Assembly (NCBI GenBank): GCA_049999805.1
Contig: JBNGIO010006040.1
Location: forward strand, 17,998 to 81,971
From: Folioceros fuciformis
Lineage: Eukaryota; Anthocerotophyta; Anthocerotopsida; Anthocerotales
DNA length: 63,974 bases
Reading direction: 5' to 3'
This document shows positions 38,901 to 50,775 of the stretch, piece by piece (positions within the stretch are counted from its first letter, which is position 1; each line of letters starts with the position of its first letter). Both the position numbers and the translations under genes were made by a program. Under the pieces are notes generated by a model. The model was not told the origin of the DNA. It was given only the letters and a program-made list of their open reading frames with translations, and made no database searches.

Positions 38901-40166
38901 TTGTCATTGTTCAGCCAGAACAGGTGGCATATATGCTTACGGACAGGATGGATGTCTTGTAGAATCAATTCTTGACCAGTACATGAGGAGGAAAAAAGGG
39001 GAGGAGAAGAGCAGTGTTCCTGTTTATTGTCTGAAAGCGTGTCCATTTGCAGAGACTGGCGGTAAATGCCGAGGCCATAACTCAAGGCCTTTCATTAAAG
39101 AGTGCTGGGACAAGTGTCGGTGCAATGTCAAGCTGTGCGGTAATCGAGTTGTGCAACGAGGCATCACAAGAAGGTTGCAGGTACTGTGGTACTCTTTGTG
39201 TAAATGAAATGGACGAAGTCACATGAGTGTAAATGAGGTCCTGTCATGTGTGCGTTTAATTGCTGAAGTTTGCCTGTGGAGAGTCCCTTTGACGTTACGG
39301 TGTTACGGACCCAGAGATTTGGCTTTGTTTAGGGAGAAGCAAAAGTCGTCACCACTATGGCTAAACTGTCCGGTGAACAAAAATCATTTACTAGTTTGCC
39401 ATGTGCATGTCTTGTAGGTGTTTTGGACTCCGGAAGGGAAAGGCTGGGGTTTGCGCACCCTGGAAGATCTTCCTAGGGGTGCATTTGTTTGTGAGTATGT
39501 TGGTGAAATATTGACCAACGCAGAACTCGATAGACGCAACAAAAGCAATGAAGATCACCTCCATCATTATCCAATCAATCTAGATGGTGATTGGGCCGCA
39601 GAAGAGAGCCTGGAAGACAATGAGGCGTTATGTTTGGATGCGACTTACTTCGGGAATGTGGCAAGATTCGTTAATCACCGGTAATCCCCTCTTGCCTGAA
39701 GACCAATTAGCATCTTCAAGATTCCTTGCCATGAAATCGTATTTCCACCTAAGGCCCCGTGTTTGACAGGTGCTTTGATTCCAATATGCTGGACGTAGCC
39801 GTGGAGATAGAGAGTCCTGACCACCACTATTATCACGTACAACCTTGCCTTGATCTTGGGATTTGTTGGTTCATACTCGGGGATCTCGCTGCCTACGAAC
39901 TAAACTGGCCTTTGTTGCTTGCTTACCCCTAGGTGGCGTTTTTCACAACACGCGAAGTAAAAGCCAACCAGGAGCTGACTTGGGTATTTATCCTGTTGTG
40001 TCCATGGGTGTTGAGTACCTTGCCGTTTCAAAAACCGTAACTAAGCGGTCCATTTGTCTTCCAACAGGATTATCAAATCGACTTCGAGGATGTGAACCAC
40101 CCTGTGAAGGCTTTTGCGTGTCGATGCGGGAGCACGTACTGCAGGGGCTCAAAGCGCCGTGTATGA
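35930..40166 (+). CDS. SUVR-like SET-domain histone lysine methyltransferase with WIYLD domain
   Basis: Nuclear chromatin enzyme of the plant SUVR group, which methylates H3K9 or acts in silencing. Seven exons join in frame: 35930-36064, 36302-37787, 37928-39180, 39418-39680, 39770-39836, 39933-39983 and 40068-40166, giving 1117 residues. Residues 1-70 form a WIYLD domain (RLGLDEKLVVRKFRSLVK, FEFIEAENYRVLADELF). A long low-complexity region follows, with a 14-residue repeat at about 112-175. The Cys-rich pre-SET starts near 845 (CCDCNGDCLKHEMPCHC). SET begins near 958 (GWGLRTLEDLPRGAFVCEYVGE, partly quoted: LPRGAFVCEYVGE), with RFVNHRCFDSN, FFTTREVKANQELTWDY and a post-SET CRCGSTYCRG. All expected catalytic motifs are present. 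The linker is longer than in Arabidopsis SUVR proteins, as far as I recall. Confidence 0.95.
36500..36690 (+). repeat. Coding 42-bp minisatellite in the SUVR-like gene
   Basis: About five tandem units of 42 bp start at 36500, 36542, 36584, 36626 and 36668. They encode SQPQRGAEGRPLP-like 14-residue repeats. Unit length is a multiple of three, so gain or loss of units keeps the frame. Confidence 0.93.
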
Positions 40167-41553
40167 GTTGGCTTGGCGGACATTGTGACTGGTCCAGAAC
40201 TGTCGAAGCGGGGAATATCCGGGACGCAAATCTCGGTTTAACGCACAGGAATATCTTCACTGCGGGTATTCCGATTTTGACGTTGAAAGCCAGTTCCCGG
40301 GGCTTTGATGGAAACGAAGGCACGATTCTGCCCCCGAAAATCGTTGGCGGGAGGAAGTGTCTACAGTGCCGGCGCCTCAGCACTAGCTCAGACCCTTTAC
40401 AGTGTCTTATTGCCAATATTTCAGTTTCACGAAGTGAAAGAAAATGCTCGACGTAAAGTTTCTATGCTAATGTCAGCCATGTGTAATTGGGTTGTGGTGT
40501 AGGTAGTGACGTCTGACTTCCCGGCTACCCCCGCTTCAAAACCTCAGACACGAATTGTGTTCGGAAGGAAGTGGTGTGAGGGCCAGCAGCCCCGAGTCCT
40601 CGAGCTCCTCATCTCCTCTCCTCCCTCCTCTGAAGGTGGACAGGCCAAGCTCTCCTGGGTCCTTACTTTGCTCGGCTTCCCTCCCCTTGCCTTGCGTACA
40701 AACTGTTTCCATCCGCCCGCTCTCAGATCTCGCCCAAATTGCGCTGTTCCCCGGTCTCTGCCATCGCTAAGGACCGCCCCTGCTGGTCGTGGGAGATTTC
40801 TGCCCAGACGCTCTTGCAGGCGGCGCCATGTGCGACATCCCTGCCTGGTCACAACATGAGCTGAGGTGGAAGGTGGTGCAGATCTAGGTCTGTGGGATGT
40901 GGCTCGCGGGACGGAGCTGGTACAGGTGTGCGCGCGGAGTTGGCGACGACTGATTGTCTGTTTGCAAGTTCTTTTGCTATGGATTTCACGCGCTCCTTCC
41001 CCGAGAGGAGGCAAGCTCACTCCTTGTGGGCTGCTTCTTCTCCATTGAAGATTGCCCCGGGCGCTGTTCTACTCTGAGGTTGCAATCTCTTGGGACAGCA
41101 GGGCTGCCTAAGATCGGCAAATCCTGGTGCCGGGCTTTGGGTTACATCCCGGAGTGTTGTTCAGGGCTGCCGTTCGCTGCGTGCCCTGAAATTTAAAAAA
41201 TAGGCGAGCTTCCAAAATTCAAATTTGAAACTCTTGTGCAAAGTTGTGACATCCAGCAGACGGCATCGGAGAACCTGTACGCTGTAGAAAGCATGCAGGC
41301 GGTAGGTGGTTGGATTCAGGGCAGGAAAGGAACAAGAGTTGAAGAGAGCCGAGGAATTGTAGCGAGATTCCGCAAGCTGGGTGATTACGGGCTGAGAGAC
41401 TGGGTGCGCTGGCAGTGTTAGCCTGCCTTTGGCCGCTCTGGATGCAGGGACTGCTGGACCATTTCTGCGTGGTCACTTTGATCAGCGGGTGGACCCAAGT
41501 GCGGCCTGGGAGTAGAAGAAGCTTAACCCGGCCTAGTACCAAAGAATTGCACA
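40167..41553. other. Intergenic region upstream of the CXC-domain gene
   Basis: A pyrimidine-rich stretch (40600-40800) and short frames without family resemblance. Most likely the 3' end of the SUVR-like transcript, then promoter and a long leader of the CXC gene. Confidence 0.45.
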
Positions 41554-44315
41554 ATGGAGCCTCAGCAGCTACCAAATCTGTCTCCGCATGTGGCCCCCGC
41601 GCCACAGGCGCAAGGGGATCAGCCTGCGAGGAAGCCGGTGCGACAGCTTGACTTCACATCCATGTATGGCGGGACCGGGGCCTCCTCCGATCCGTCCGTA
41701 CGGTCTGGACAATCTGGCATGTATGGAACCCGACCCACCTCGCCAGTCACCTCTCCTGCGAGGTAGACCTTGTGTGTTAGTGCATTTCTTTTGGTGGTCT
41801 GGGAAGGTGACTTGGCTTCGGGGGCGGTAGGGTTTGCTACTTGTGCACCTCGTTGTAGGAAGTATACCCTTGCAGGCACTAGGAGGCATACCATGATCAT
41901 TGTGTGCAATGACCTTTCCCTTTCGTCCTTGGCAGCACTTCGTTAGTTTGTTTGATGAAATGGACAATACTTGTGCACGACATTCAGTTGCAGTCATTAT
42001 GCCTTTCTGTGCTGTTCAGGAAACACGGATCTCCACGAGCTGCCAGGACTAATTTTGAAGGAGCGCAGTCCAGTCTTCCCCAGACTCGGGCACACAAGGT
42101 TCGGAAAACCAATGTGCAGTACGATCCTGATTCAAAGGAAGGCACTCCTAAGAAATGCAAACAATGCAATTGCAAAAACTCACGATGTTTAAAGCTGTAA
42201 GTTATCATTGGTCGCCAGCTTCCCTGTATATGCAGCACAGCCCATTGTGGTTGATTTTCAGGGCATGCGGAAGCATGTCTTTGGGCCCTAAAACCACATC
42301 TGTTGCAACGTTGCTCTGTGTGTCACAAAAGTCCTAACTTTCGACTCTTCTCCCCCCCTGTGTTTTACAGCTACTGTGAGTGTTTTGCCTCTGGGACCTA
42401 CTGCGATGGCTGCAATTGTGTGAATTGCTGCAACAATGTGGAGAATGAGTTGGTGAGACAAGAGGCAGTAGAAGCAACCCTAGAACGTAATCCGAATGCA
42501 TTTCGACCAAAAATTGCCAGCAGTCCAAACGTCCTTCGAGATAATCGGGTATAAGCTTAGTGCATCTTTGTTTCGTGAATCATATGCACATATGTACATG
42601 TTGCTACAGAGAACTGGCTACGTAAATAGGCTGCTGAGTTTCTGACGTCTATGTTGTTCTACATGGTGGCAGGAGGATGGAGAACAACCACTTGCTGGAA
42701 AGCATAACAAAGGTTGCCATTGCAAAAAATCAGGGTGCTTGAAAAAGTACTGTGAATGTTTCCAGGCCAACATTTTGTGTTCGGAGAACTGCAAGTGCAT
42801 TGACTGTAAAAATTTTGAGGGCAGCGAGGAAAGGCGAGCCCTCTTTCATGGAGATCATCCGTCCTCTATGAATTGTATGCATGTCACCTCAAATGTTAAT
42901 GTATCTGGGGCCGTTGGTCCCGTTGGGTACTCTCCGTCACCTCCAACGAAAAAGAGGAGGCCTAATGACAGCTTTCCTCTTATTCCTAAAGAAGTCGTCT
43001 CTCTGCGCAGACCATCCTTACCTCCGGCACTGCAGGTGCAAATCAGTGAAGATCGTGATGGTGATCTTTAACATGGTTTTTGGTGTTTTGCTTCTCCGTG
43101 TTGGGTCTAATAGGTTCATTCTCATAATGGCAGCAGCCAAGTACAAGTAGGCAATTTCTTCCTACAGTTCCTGCTCCAACCGGCTCATCAGCGCCAGCTG
43201 TTCGGACACCAGTAGTGACCACATCACCAACAAAGGTGGAGTACAGGTGTGTCTCGCTTCGACTGTTGACTTTCTGTGTGGCTGCAAGTTGATATCACTT
43301 GGTTCTTACAACTTGCATGGGGGTTGGGCAGATCCCTCTTGTATGGAGTAGTATCAGCAGATGTGATTCAGGACCTGTGCAAGCTACTAGTCATTGTGGT
43401 TGGTGAGCGTGAGAAAGCGTTTGCAAGTGAGGACCTCACAATAAGCTGTCCTTCCTAGTCACTGTATGCTCTGCATCCTGTGTATCCTAAACTGACTGTT
43501 CCTGGTTTTTGTGGTTATTCCAATCCAGCTGAGCATGGCATCCCGCAAGAAAATCTGCCTGAAAAAGGAAATGGTTCCATTAAAGAGGCAGCATCTGCTA
43601 GCTCTTTAAATAATGCAAAGGACGCGGATGAGGGAAATGTAGACGTAGATGGTCATGATCAGATAGCTAGAAGTGTAACAGCGGAGATCAATACCAGGAC
43701 TAATGGTGCAGAGGCAGCTGAACCAGATGATGCACGTCCAGCCAGGCCCATGTCACCAGGAACATTGGCTTTGATGTGTGATGAACAATACTCACTGTTC
43801 CCAGCACCATCTTCTCCTTCTGCGGGTACTTACAACAGCAGGACATCTTATGATACACGTTTGTACGCTGAGCTGGAGCATGTAGTACTCTGCGAGTTTA
43901 GAGATTGTCTTCAACGAGTTATGATGTCAGGGAAAAAACGAGGTCTGTTTGTTTGTCTATTCCTGTTTGCACTGTGGGTAGTTGTGGTCGCGTTGTTGTT
44001 GGTACCCTGCTCACAGGTCTCAATCAGGGAGTAGCGAACTTAATGTGGGTCTCTTGCTTATTTACAGCTTCCCAGTATTCAACGGAGGCAGCTCGAGTAG
44101 AGTACTTAAATTTTCAGCAACCAAGGAATCCTTTTGGGCAAGATGCGTCTCGCCTTCCACGGCCTTTCCCCACTGGAATGCAGCCTACCCCCGGTGCCGG
44201 AGTTCATCAAGCTGGGTCCAGCTCTGGAGTGTTGGACAGGAGCAAAGACGCAAAAACCAATTTTCAATTGATTCTACAGGATGGTACTGGAGACGTGGAG
44301 AACATGAGGCCGTAG
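41554..44315 (+). CDS. Tesmin/TSO1-like CXC-domain protein (CPP/TCX, LIN54-like)
   Basis: DNA-binding nuclear regulator; relatives include plant TSO1/TCX and animal LIN54, which recognise CHR-type promoter elements as part of DREAM-like cell-cycle complexes. Seven exons join in frame: 41554-41762, 42020-42196, 42371-42548, 42673-43060, 43168-43235, 43459-43942 and 44068-44315, giving 583 residues. The first CXC repeat spans exons 2-3 ([20 protein letters not shown] and [10 protein letters not shown]). The second is in exon 4 ([20 protein letters not shown], then NCKCIDCKN). Between them lies the conserved linker with [11 protein letters not shown] basic KKRRP patch near 42950 may be a nuclear signal. 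The C-terminal half is polar and unrecognised. Confidence 0.95.
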
Positions 44316-45254
44316 TTTGCAATCCTTTAGAAAGGGAATTAACGGGAGACTTTTTTGGTCTTGATTGAAGAGTCAGCCATACTGTGGGGAGAGGGAATCC
44401 AGTGGGTTTAAGTGCTTAAATTTCGCACGTTATACCGCTTTCGGCTTATTGATGCCCGGTGGGAACATGCTCGGGGGTGACTACATGGTCTGTTGCCACC
44501 GATTGAATTGATGAGTCAGTGGACGAAATAAACTTCGAGCGTCAATGTGCAGATTAGTCCTATGTGCCTCTTCACTGAAGACAAGTTGGAACGAAGACTG
44601 GCATGGCCTATTTATTTTGGACCACTGGCTAGAAGTTGCACTTGTAGACAAAGCTCTCCTTAGGTTCGCAGCTATGTGAAACCTATTTCTGTCGGGGGCA
44701 GTTGACAGTATCAATCTCGAGGGCAGTAGAGTGCATTGCAGCTTACTTGACTTGGAAGCATCGCAAGGATATGTTTCTGCAACCTCAGTGAGGTAATAAG
44801 CTGTAGGCGGTACTTCAAACGCTTGCGCACAGGGTCATTTGTCTCCAACCACACTGGCCTGACGACAAGCCGCGTCAATGATGGTGAGTTCCAAGACGCC
44901 CTCACCTACGTGCTGGAAGAGCTCCAAGAACCAATAATTGGGCACCCCTTCAACTCTTGCCATCTGTCATCCCGTCTTGTTTCGTAGATCATACGTCTTC
45001 TGTTTGAGCCTAGAAGGTTAAAGGGACGACGCTCTAACGCATGAAGGGCACACCGGTTACAGACCTGAAAATTTGAAGGCGGAAGCTCTTGTGACCACCT
45101 TCTGTGTCATCCTGTAAACTCCCTACTACATACCAAAACTGGTCCTTCCACAACTTGTTTGGTGAAAACCGACAAACCTGCAGTTCCGGACATACACTCT
45201 GATGTTTAAACTTTGGTCTTTGATCGCTCCCGTAGAGTAGTTCGCTGTTTCGGT
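44316..45254. other. Convergent intergenic region
   Basis: It lies between the stop of the CXC gene and the stop of the minus-strand phosphatase. A minus-strand frame at 45034-45276 overlaps the end of the phosphatase and is more likely 3' untranslated sequence. Confidence 0.45.
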
Positions 45255-46142
45255 CTAAATCATAATCTTCCTCCATCCACAGTTTGCAAGACGCTTCTTT
45301 TCGCTCAGAAACTTCATGAGGAAAGAGGAGTGCCCGATCACGATGATGGTCGCTTCTGCCCTTGAAGCGAGGAACCGCCTGAACATGCCTAACCGCGTGA
45401 CCAAAGATTGCAATGGTTCCCTCTTCTGGAACTGCTTCATGTAAGCATCATTAGGCTCCTTACCATCCGAATACCACCATACTGGCTCCAGGTCGCTGAA
45501 GTTGAACTGTGGGAAATCTGTGGCCAGAGCCTCTGGTGGTCTCCCAACGTCCCCGCTTACCTGCAAATACTCCGTATGAACTGCAGTTATATGGCACGGT
45601 ATTCTTCTCCTCTGGGCCGATTCCATCGGTGCCAGAGCGTACTGCAGAGTTTCTAGGGCCCGAGTCAATGGTGAAGAGACAATCAAATCTGCATTCACAG
45701 AAGCGAGCTTGACCCCGAGATCCCGAGCCTGGCCAACACCGACTTCGGTGAGAGCCAGATCGAACAAACAACTCTCCAGCACAGAGGAAGATGGCTCTAC
45801 ATATCTCTTGAGCCACGTCTGAGCATGTCGGACCAGATAGACCGTCTTCTTGGGGCGATAGAATAAGGAGAAGAGCTTGCCTTCTCCCCTCCCTTGCACC
45901 GCCTTCTTTCTGTCATCCCAGGATTCAGTAACATCGTCTGAGCTGTCGTCCTCCTTCTCCCTAACAGTCGTTGCCGTCCGGCAATCCTTTTGGATGAAAT
46001 TTGGCTCTTCACGGACTTTCTCCTGCTGAACAGCATCAGTCCCTAGCTGCTCTTGATCCTCACACCTGGGCCGCTTCATTGACTTGCCTTCTTCCCAGCA
46101 TCTCTTGCTATCCTTGGCCGACCATACAGGCGCCGCTTCCAT
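45255..46142 (-). CDS. Histidine phosphatase superfamily (phosphoglycerate mutase-like) protein
   Basis: A 295-residue protein in a single exon. The core shows the phosphate-accepting His in VYLVRHAQT (about residue 106), ALTEVGVGQARDLGVKL, IVSSPLTRALETLQYAL, LQVSGDVGRPPEAL and the second His in IVIGHSSFLMKFL. This is the branch with an RH-A/G-x-T motif and no glycolytic mutase features, so it is probably a phosphatase of unknown substrate. The first ~95 residues are charged and low in complexity, without a clear targeting signal. It ends with CGWRKIMI and a TAG. It is divergent from WDR12, with only about 170 bp between the start codons. Confidence 0.88.
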   Translation of the reverse strand: MEAAPVWSAKDSKRCWEEGKSMKRPRCEDQEQLGTDAVQQEKVREEPNFIQKDCRTATTVREKEDDSSDDVTESWDDRKKAVQGRGEGKLFSLFYRPKKTVYLVRHAQTWLKRYVEPSSSVLESCLFDLALTEVGVGQARDLGVKLASVNADLIVSSPLTRALETLQYALAPMESAQRRRIPCHITAVHTEYLQVSGDVGRPPEALATDFPQFNFSDLEPVWWYSDGKEPNDAYMKQFQKREPLQSLVTRLGMFRRFLASRAEATIIVIGHSSFLMKFLSEKKRLANCGWRKIMI

Positions 46143-46313
46143 TTCACGGGACCTGACTCAATCGGCTTCCAGCAATCTTCGAAAAACCTATCCTTAGAAC
46201 TTTCATTGCGTTGGGAACTTTACTCAGGTACTGTCAATATGTAGTAGGCACAGGATCTAACGGTGGTGTCAGACAGTTGTAAAGCCCTAGACCCTTGAAC
46301 CGGCAAGCGTTCA
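46143..46313. promoter_or_regulatory. Short bidirectional promoter region
   Basis: 171 bp separate the start codons of the minus-strand phosphatase and plus-strand WDR12. Both leaders and any core promoters must fit here. It contains aaagccctaga near 46281, similar to the plant telobox core often found upstream of ribosome-biogenesis genes, but no clear TATA box. The shared control is inferred from spacing only. Confidence 0.5.
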
Positions 46314-49005
46314 ATGGCCATGGACGACGGCAGGGCCATGGAGACTGAGGGGAAGCAGGTACAGGTGCGGTTCACCACGAAGCTACCACCCTCGTTACGG
46401 GTCACCAACACGCCGTTCATGCTCGGGGCTCATCTAAAGCGTTATGGACTCTCAGAAGTTGTGAATACCCTGCTGGGCCTAGGTGTGTGCCCATGCCACC
46501 CTCTTCCGTCTGCTCTGAATTTGTGAATACTCGGCTGGGCCTAGGTGTGTCCTTCCACCCTCTTCCGTGTGCTTGGTTGTCCTGATCGATTCGTTTGGTC
46601 GCGACCATGATTGCAGATAACCCAAAACCATTTGATTTTCTCGTCGATGGAGAGCTCCTTCGAACTTCATTGGGAGAAGTGTTTCTGTCTAAGAAACTTT
46701 CGACCGTGAGTCCACTCTATGCCGAGATTACAGCTCTTCCGGTTTAATGGTCTTAAGATGCAATACCTTCGTTGTACTACGGAGTGGGGAGTACTTTTTG
46801 AGGGATCAGTTGTTACACGTACCAGGAAAACATAGTGACAATCGAGTACATACCGGCTGTACCGCCTCCCCAGCTTCAAGCGCCCCATGTGCATGCTGAC
46901 TGGGTCAGTTCTGTGGATGGTACAAATTCTAGGTGCGTCTCTTGTTTCAAGACTGAGTTCTTTTGCAAAAGATATCTGTTAAGGTCCTCGTCCTCTTGTG
47001 GGCATCCATACAGTGTTCTTCAGACAGATAGTCTCCCCCGTTGTGCTGAACTTGGTTTGATTGGGCATGACATTAGTCCTCAAATATTGCAGGTTTGTCA
47101 TCACAGGCTCTTACGACAGCTCTGCGAGGTACCTTAGTCTAGACCATGTTTGTGTGTATTTCTCCAGACACATTTGACGAGGAGCACCTATGAAGAATGA
47201 AGGATCTGACTGGCTGTGCAGGGCCTGGAGAGCAGAAGGAACCTGTGTTGCAACATTTTCGGGCCACAAGAACTGCATAACCGCCGTGGTTGCCCTCCCA
47301 GGTACGTGTTATTGTGGCAAATGCTTGATTTTGATGGTATTGTGGACAAGCAATATGATTGCCCTCAGTGCACAGTTTGTCTGTGTGGTAGATAACTGCT
47401 GACTCGCTGCCCTTCGGCCTTTGGAATCTTCAGAGCTAGGAAATGATGATCTAGGTCTGGTTACTGCTTCCAAAGATCGAACGTTGATGCTTTGGCAGGT
47501 GAGTGTTTTACATCTCTTCTTGAGTTCAACTTCTGGCCGGCCAGAGACTGCTCAACATGACTTTGCTCCTGGTCCACTGGGCACAGGGCAATGCTGCTGC
47601 TCATCTCATATGTTTGCTGTCACCTGTAGGCTGCATTGCCCAAGGACGAAGCTCTAGCCGCTGTTCAACCATTGAGAGTTTTTAAAGGACATAAGTCGTC
47701 TGTTCAAACTGTAGCTGCAAGTCCTTCTGGCAATGAGGTGCACTAGGGGAAGTTCCTGTTTCCCAGTTTTATGCAACGGAGATAAAGAGTCTCTTACCGG
47801 TGGTGATGGTATACGTTCCAGATATGTTCGGGTTCTTGGGACTGTTCAATCAAGCTTTGGCTCGCAACTGGTGAAGGAGATCAGGATGCTGACCCTGGAG
47901 CAACAAAACGGAGAAGACTCGGCAGCAAAGGAGGTGCTTTTGAAGAACATCATGTTCAGGTTTGTTTTGACGTCCCTCATGCACTTTGCGTGTCGTTGTT
48001 GTCTCCCTGGGACGCCTGCGGACGAAGCTATAGTTCTGATGTGTCTAAATGCTGCAAAAACTCCAGGAAATTGCTGCCAGGAAGACCTTCGAAGGACATA
48101 CGCAATGTGTGTCATCGGTTGATTGGAAAGAGCAAGGGTCGATACATTCCGTGTCATGGGACCATTCTCTACGAAACTGGGATGTGGAGACTGGAGTGAA
48201 CAGCACTACTTTGGTAATTTTTGGACACCTGTTTTACTCTTAGCACACCTGAGAACTGGTCAGATCACCATGCTTGCTCATGCAGACTTGCAAAACGGCT
48301 CTTCATTGCCTTAGTGTGGGAGGGGAAGGATCTACTATGCTGGCTGCAGGGGGTGCAGATAATGTCCTCAGAATCTGGGACCCTCGCATGCCAGGTATGC
48401 ACGGCACGCAGTATTTGTGTTCAGTCATTCTTTCCGAGCTTACAAAGTTGGGTTGACGTCCATTTCTTGGTATTCCTGCAGGGGTGGTGACTCCGGCTTT
48501 GCAGCTGTCGGGACCTTCAGCACACAAGGCATGGATCACGGCTTGCAAGTGGTATGCCCGTCTTCACTGTGGTTTTCGCACCCTCTTGATTGTCTTCGGC
48601 ATATTTGTTTGTCCTCAGGCAAGAGCGACCGTTGCAGGCATAGAGCTTCGAGGCACCACTTACTTTCAGCTTCCCACGATGGAACAGTGAAGCTGTGGGA
48701 TACGCGCAGCAAGGTTTTGCCATATCTACCACCATTTTCTTGGACTGAAGAACTTGTTTGAAAGAATGTCTTATGGTCACCTTCTCCGATTTGCAGAGCC
48801 CGCTTCACACCCTGGTGGGCCACAAAGACAAGGTGAGCCCTGATTCCCGTCGCGACAATACCACCCAAGGCAGCTCTTTCCTGACATGGTTCTTGGCTTG
48901 CATAAGGTTCTTTCGGCGGACTGGTGGAAAGAGGATTGCCTAGTGAGCGGTGGAGCGGACTCGAAGCTTCGAGTATTTTCCGACGTGCAGCTATATAAGG
49001 TTTGA
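46314..49005 (+). CDS. WDR12: WDR12/Ytm1 ribosome biogenesis protein
   Basis: Component of the PeBoW complex, which is needed for 60S subunit maturation in the nucleolus. About 14 short exons can be joined. Exon 1 (46314-46482) holds VQVRFTTKL and YGLSEVVNTLLGL. Exon 2 from about 46618 gives NPKPFDFLVDGELLRTSLGE; together these form the NLE domain. Exon 3 carries HVHADWVSSVDG. Then come WD40 repeats: FVITGSYDSSAR, LVTASKDRTLMLWQ, VFKGHKSSVQTVAASPSG, SGSWDCSIKLW, GHTQCVSSVDW, IHSVSWDHSLRNWD, LAAGGADNVLRIWDPR, LLSASHDGTVKLWDTRSK, LHTLVGHKDKVLSADW and LVSGGADSKLRVF. The stop is at 49003-49005. The exon 1 donor is duplicated inside intron 1 (listed as a repeat). Order and number of blades match the family. 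Confidence 0.93.
46461..46573 (+). repeat. Tandem duplication spanning the WDR12 exon 1 donor site
   Basis: A unit beginning gtgaatac and running through gctgggcctaggtgtgt and caccctcttccgt occurs at about 46461 and again at 46523, a 62-bp offset. The first copy contains the end of exon 1 and its GT donor at 46483; the second places an identical donor context at 46545 in the intron. Use of the second donor would add 62 nt and shift the frame, reaching a stop in the added sequence. Confidence 0.85.
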
Positions 49006-49470
49006 GAGTGCTGTAGGCCAATCCAGGAGCGAAGTCCGGAGCTTCGGTCAAGTATGAATTTGTCAGTGGCAAGTAATTTGGCTACAGCTTCTCTATGGAG
49101 CACGCGATGCTAGGGTCGTCTACGTCGTTGTTACCACTCGGGAAGAGACGGCACAGTTGTCACGAAAGGGCATGAGCAAGAGTGCACATCAATTTACATG
49201 TCAATGAAGAGGAGCTGTCGCCAATGTCGCGTCCAGCTTGACACTTTCTCCCACAGCGGACCGAGTTGTAACCTACGAAACGAATTGTATCGTGTGGCAT
49301 GCCTTTTCTTGGGAAGAGGATTCCCATAGGACTCCACTGCGTCGTATTTAGTGAAGGGAGGTGAGCTCCTCCAATCTCCATTTGATAAGCTTCTCCATCT
49401 AGAATGCAAGTGCAGCCCCACCTGAACGCTGTGCAACGGTAGCGATGCCCAGAACACAGCCTAAGGACTC
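49006..49470. other. Convergent intergenic region
   Basis: It lies between the stop codons of WDR12 and the calmodulin-like gene and presumably holds both 3' untranslated regions. Nothing notable was seen. Confidence 0.5.
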
Positions 49471-50010
49471 TTAAGACGATCCTCCTTGGTGGGACTGAAA
49501 GGCGGCCGTGGACATAGCGGCCGCGAACTCCGTGAAGCTGATCCTGCCGTCCCCGTCGGTGTCAGCCTCCTTGATCATGGCGGCCAGCTCCCGCACCGAG
49601 AGCGCGTGCCCGAGGCGCGCCATAGAGTGCGCCAACTCCGCGGCCGTGATGAAGCCGTTTCCGTCTCGGTCGAAGGCCCGGAACACGGCTCGTAGCTCCT
49701 CCACGTCATACGGCGCCTCCTGGGCCATGCTTGGCGCGATAAGATCTACGAACTCGTTAAACTCGATGAGCCCGTTGCTGTTGGTGTCCGCTTTGTGCAC
49801 CAGTGCCTCCATTTGGGCCGTGTTGGGCTTGAGCCCCAGCGAACGCAGCAAAGACCCCAGCTCCAGTTCCGTGATGCTCCCATCCCTGTCCCTGTCAAAT
49901 CTGGCAAACATGTCCCGCAGCTCCGCCATCTGCTCTCGCGTTAGCCTCCCGCTGCCCCGCATTCTGCGTCTGTCAAGCACCCCACCATGTTCCTCCGCCT
50001 GAGCCACCAT
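49471..50010 (-). CDS. Calmodulin-like protein with four EF-hands
   Basis: Calcium sensor of about 179 residues in one exon, GC-rich. Four complete 12-residue loops are visible: [36 protein letters not shown] and [12 protein letters not shown]. Each has acidic or oxygen ligands at positions 1, 3, 5 and 12 and Gly at 6, so all four should bind calcium. The helix before EF1 reads [16 protein letters not shown], as in calmodulin. The start is taken at 50010 ([10 protein letters not shown]); a second in-frame ATG at 49962 ([11 protein letters not shown]) would give a shorter protein. The frame stays open further upstream but looks like leader sequence. The C-terminus after EF4 ([14 protein letters not shown]) is short and lacks a CaaX box. 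Confidence 0.93.
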   Translation of the reverse strand: MVAQAEEHGGVLDRRRMRGSGRLTREQMAELRDMFARFDRDRDGSITELELGSLLRSLGLKPNTAQMEALVHKADTNSNGLIEFNEFVDLIAPSMAQEAPYDVEELRAVFRAFDRDGNGFITAAELAHSMARLGHALSVRELAAMIKEADTDGDGRISFTEFAAAMSTAAFQSHQGGSS

Positions 50011-50775
50011 CTCTCTTTTACCCCCGTCCCCCCTGCCCCCGTCTTCCACCACTCCCAACCGGGCAAGGGCACAGCGGATTGGGAAGGGGATAGAAACGAA
50101 AAGGCCAACAGACCAGGGAAGAGCAGAGGAGCGGAGACGAGGAGCGGAGGCAAGGACTGGAGGACAGAAGGCAAGCAAAAGGGCACACAATCCCCCACCT
50201 CTAGCTCTCCTTGCTGACCAGTTACTGGAGCCGAAGCGCAAGGAAAACCGCCCGAAACCGTTGCAATCCGATTCCTGCAGATGCTGCTGAGGCCGCCCAA
50301 TGCGCTCGCGATCGGTGCCACCGCGCCATGCTCCGGACAGAATCCCCGTGGATGTGGCCCGCAATTCCACGCGGATCCGCCGGACCTGGGATCGTCTTCC
50401 TTGGCTCCGCTAGTCGCAAGCCACGAGCTTGCTTGCAAATGAACAGCCCAGCAGACCTGACCGAGTCCCACGACGACCAACGAGAAGCCGTAGCGCGTTT
50501 GCCGGCCGTGTCTGACTCCGACGCTGAGGAAAGGGTGCAGCCTAATCTGCCGATTAGCGTGCTCTGCTCTCCTGATTCACCAAGCAACGTTGCCCAATTG
50601 GGTCGGATTCCCGCACCGCCCTGTGGGCCCCTGTCGCGGCCCGCAATCCCGTTTTGCCGAGCTTTATTTTTGGCTACATGGTTTAAAAACATGAGAGTCG
50701 CAACAGTCCGGCCCATGGTGTGCGAGCAGGCATCCACTTGTAGGGACGGGAGCCGAGCATTTTCCTGCTGCCGCC
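50011..50775. other. Divergent intergenic region, CML and METTL16
   Basis: About 765 bp separate the divergent start codons. It should hold both promoters and leaders. Open frames run through parts of it on both strands because of its GC content, but none resembles a family. Confidence 0.5.

Noticed and set aside
40506-40859. 117-residue plus-strand frame upstream of the CXC gene.
   Set aside because: It is Pro/Arg/Ser-rich without domain features and most likely lies in untranslated or promoter sequence.
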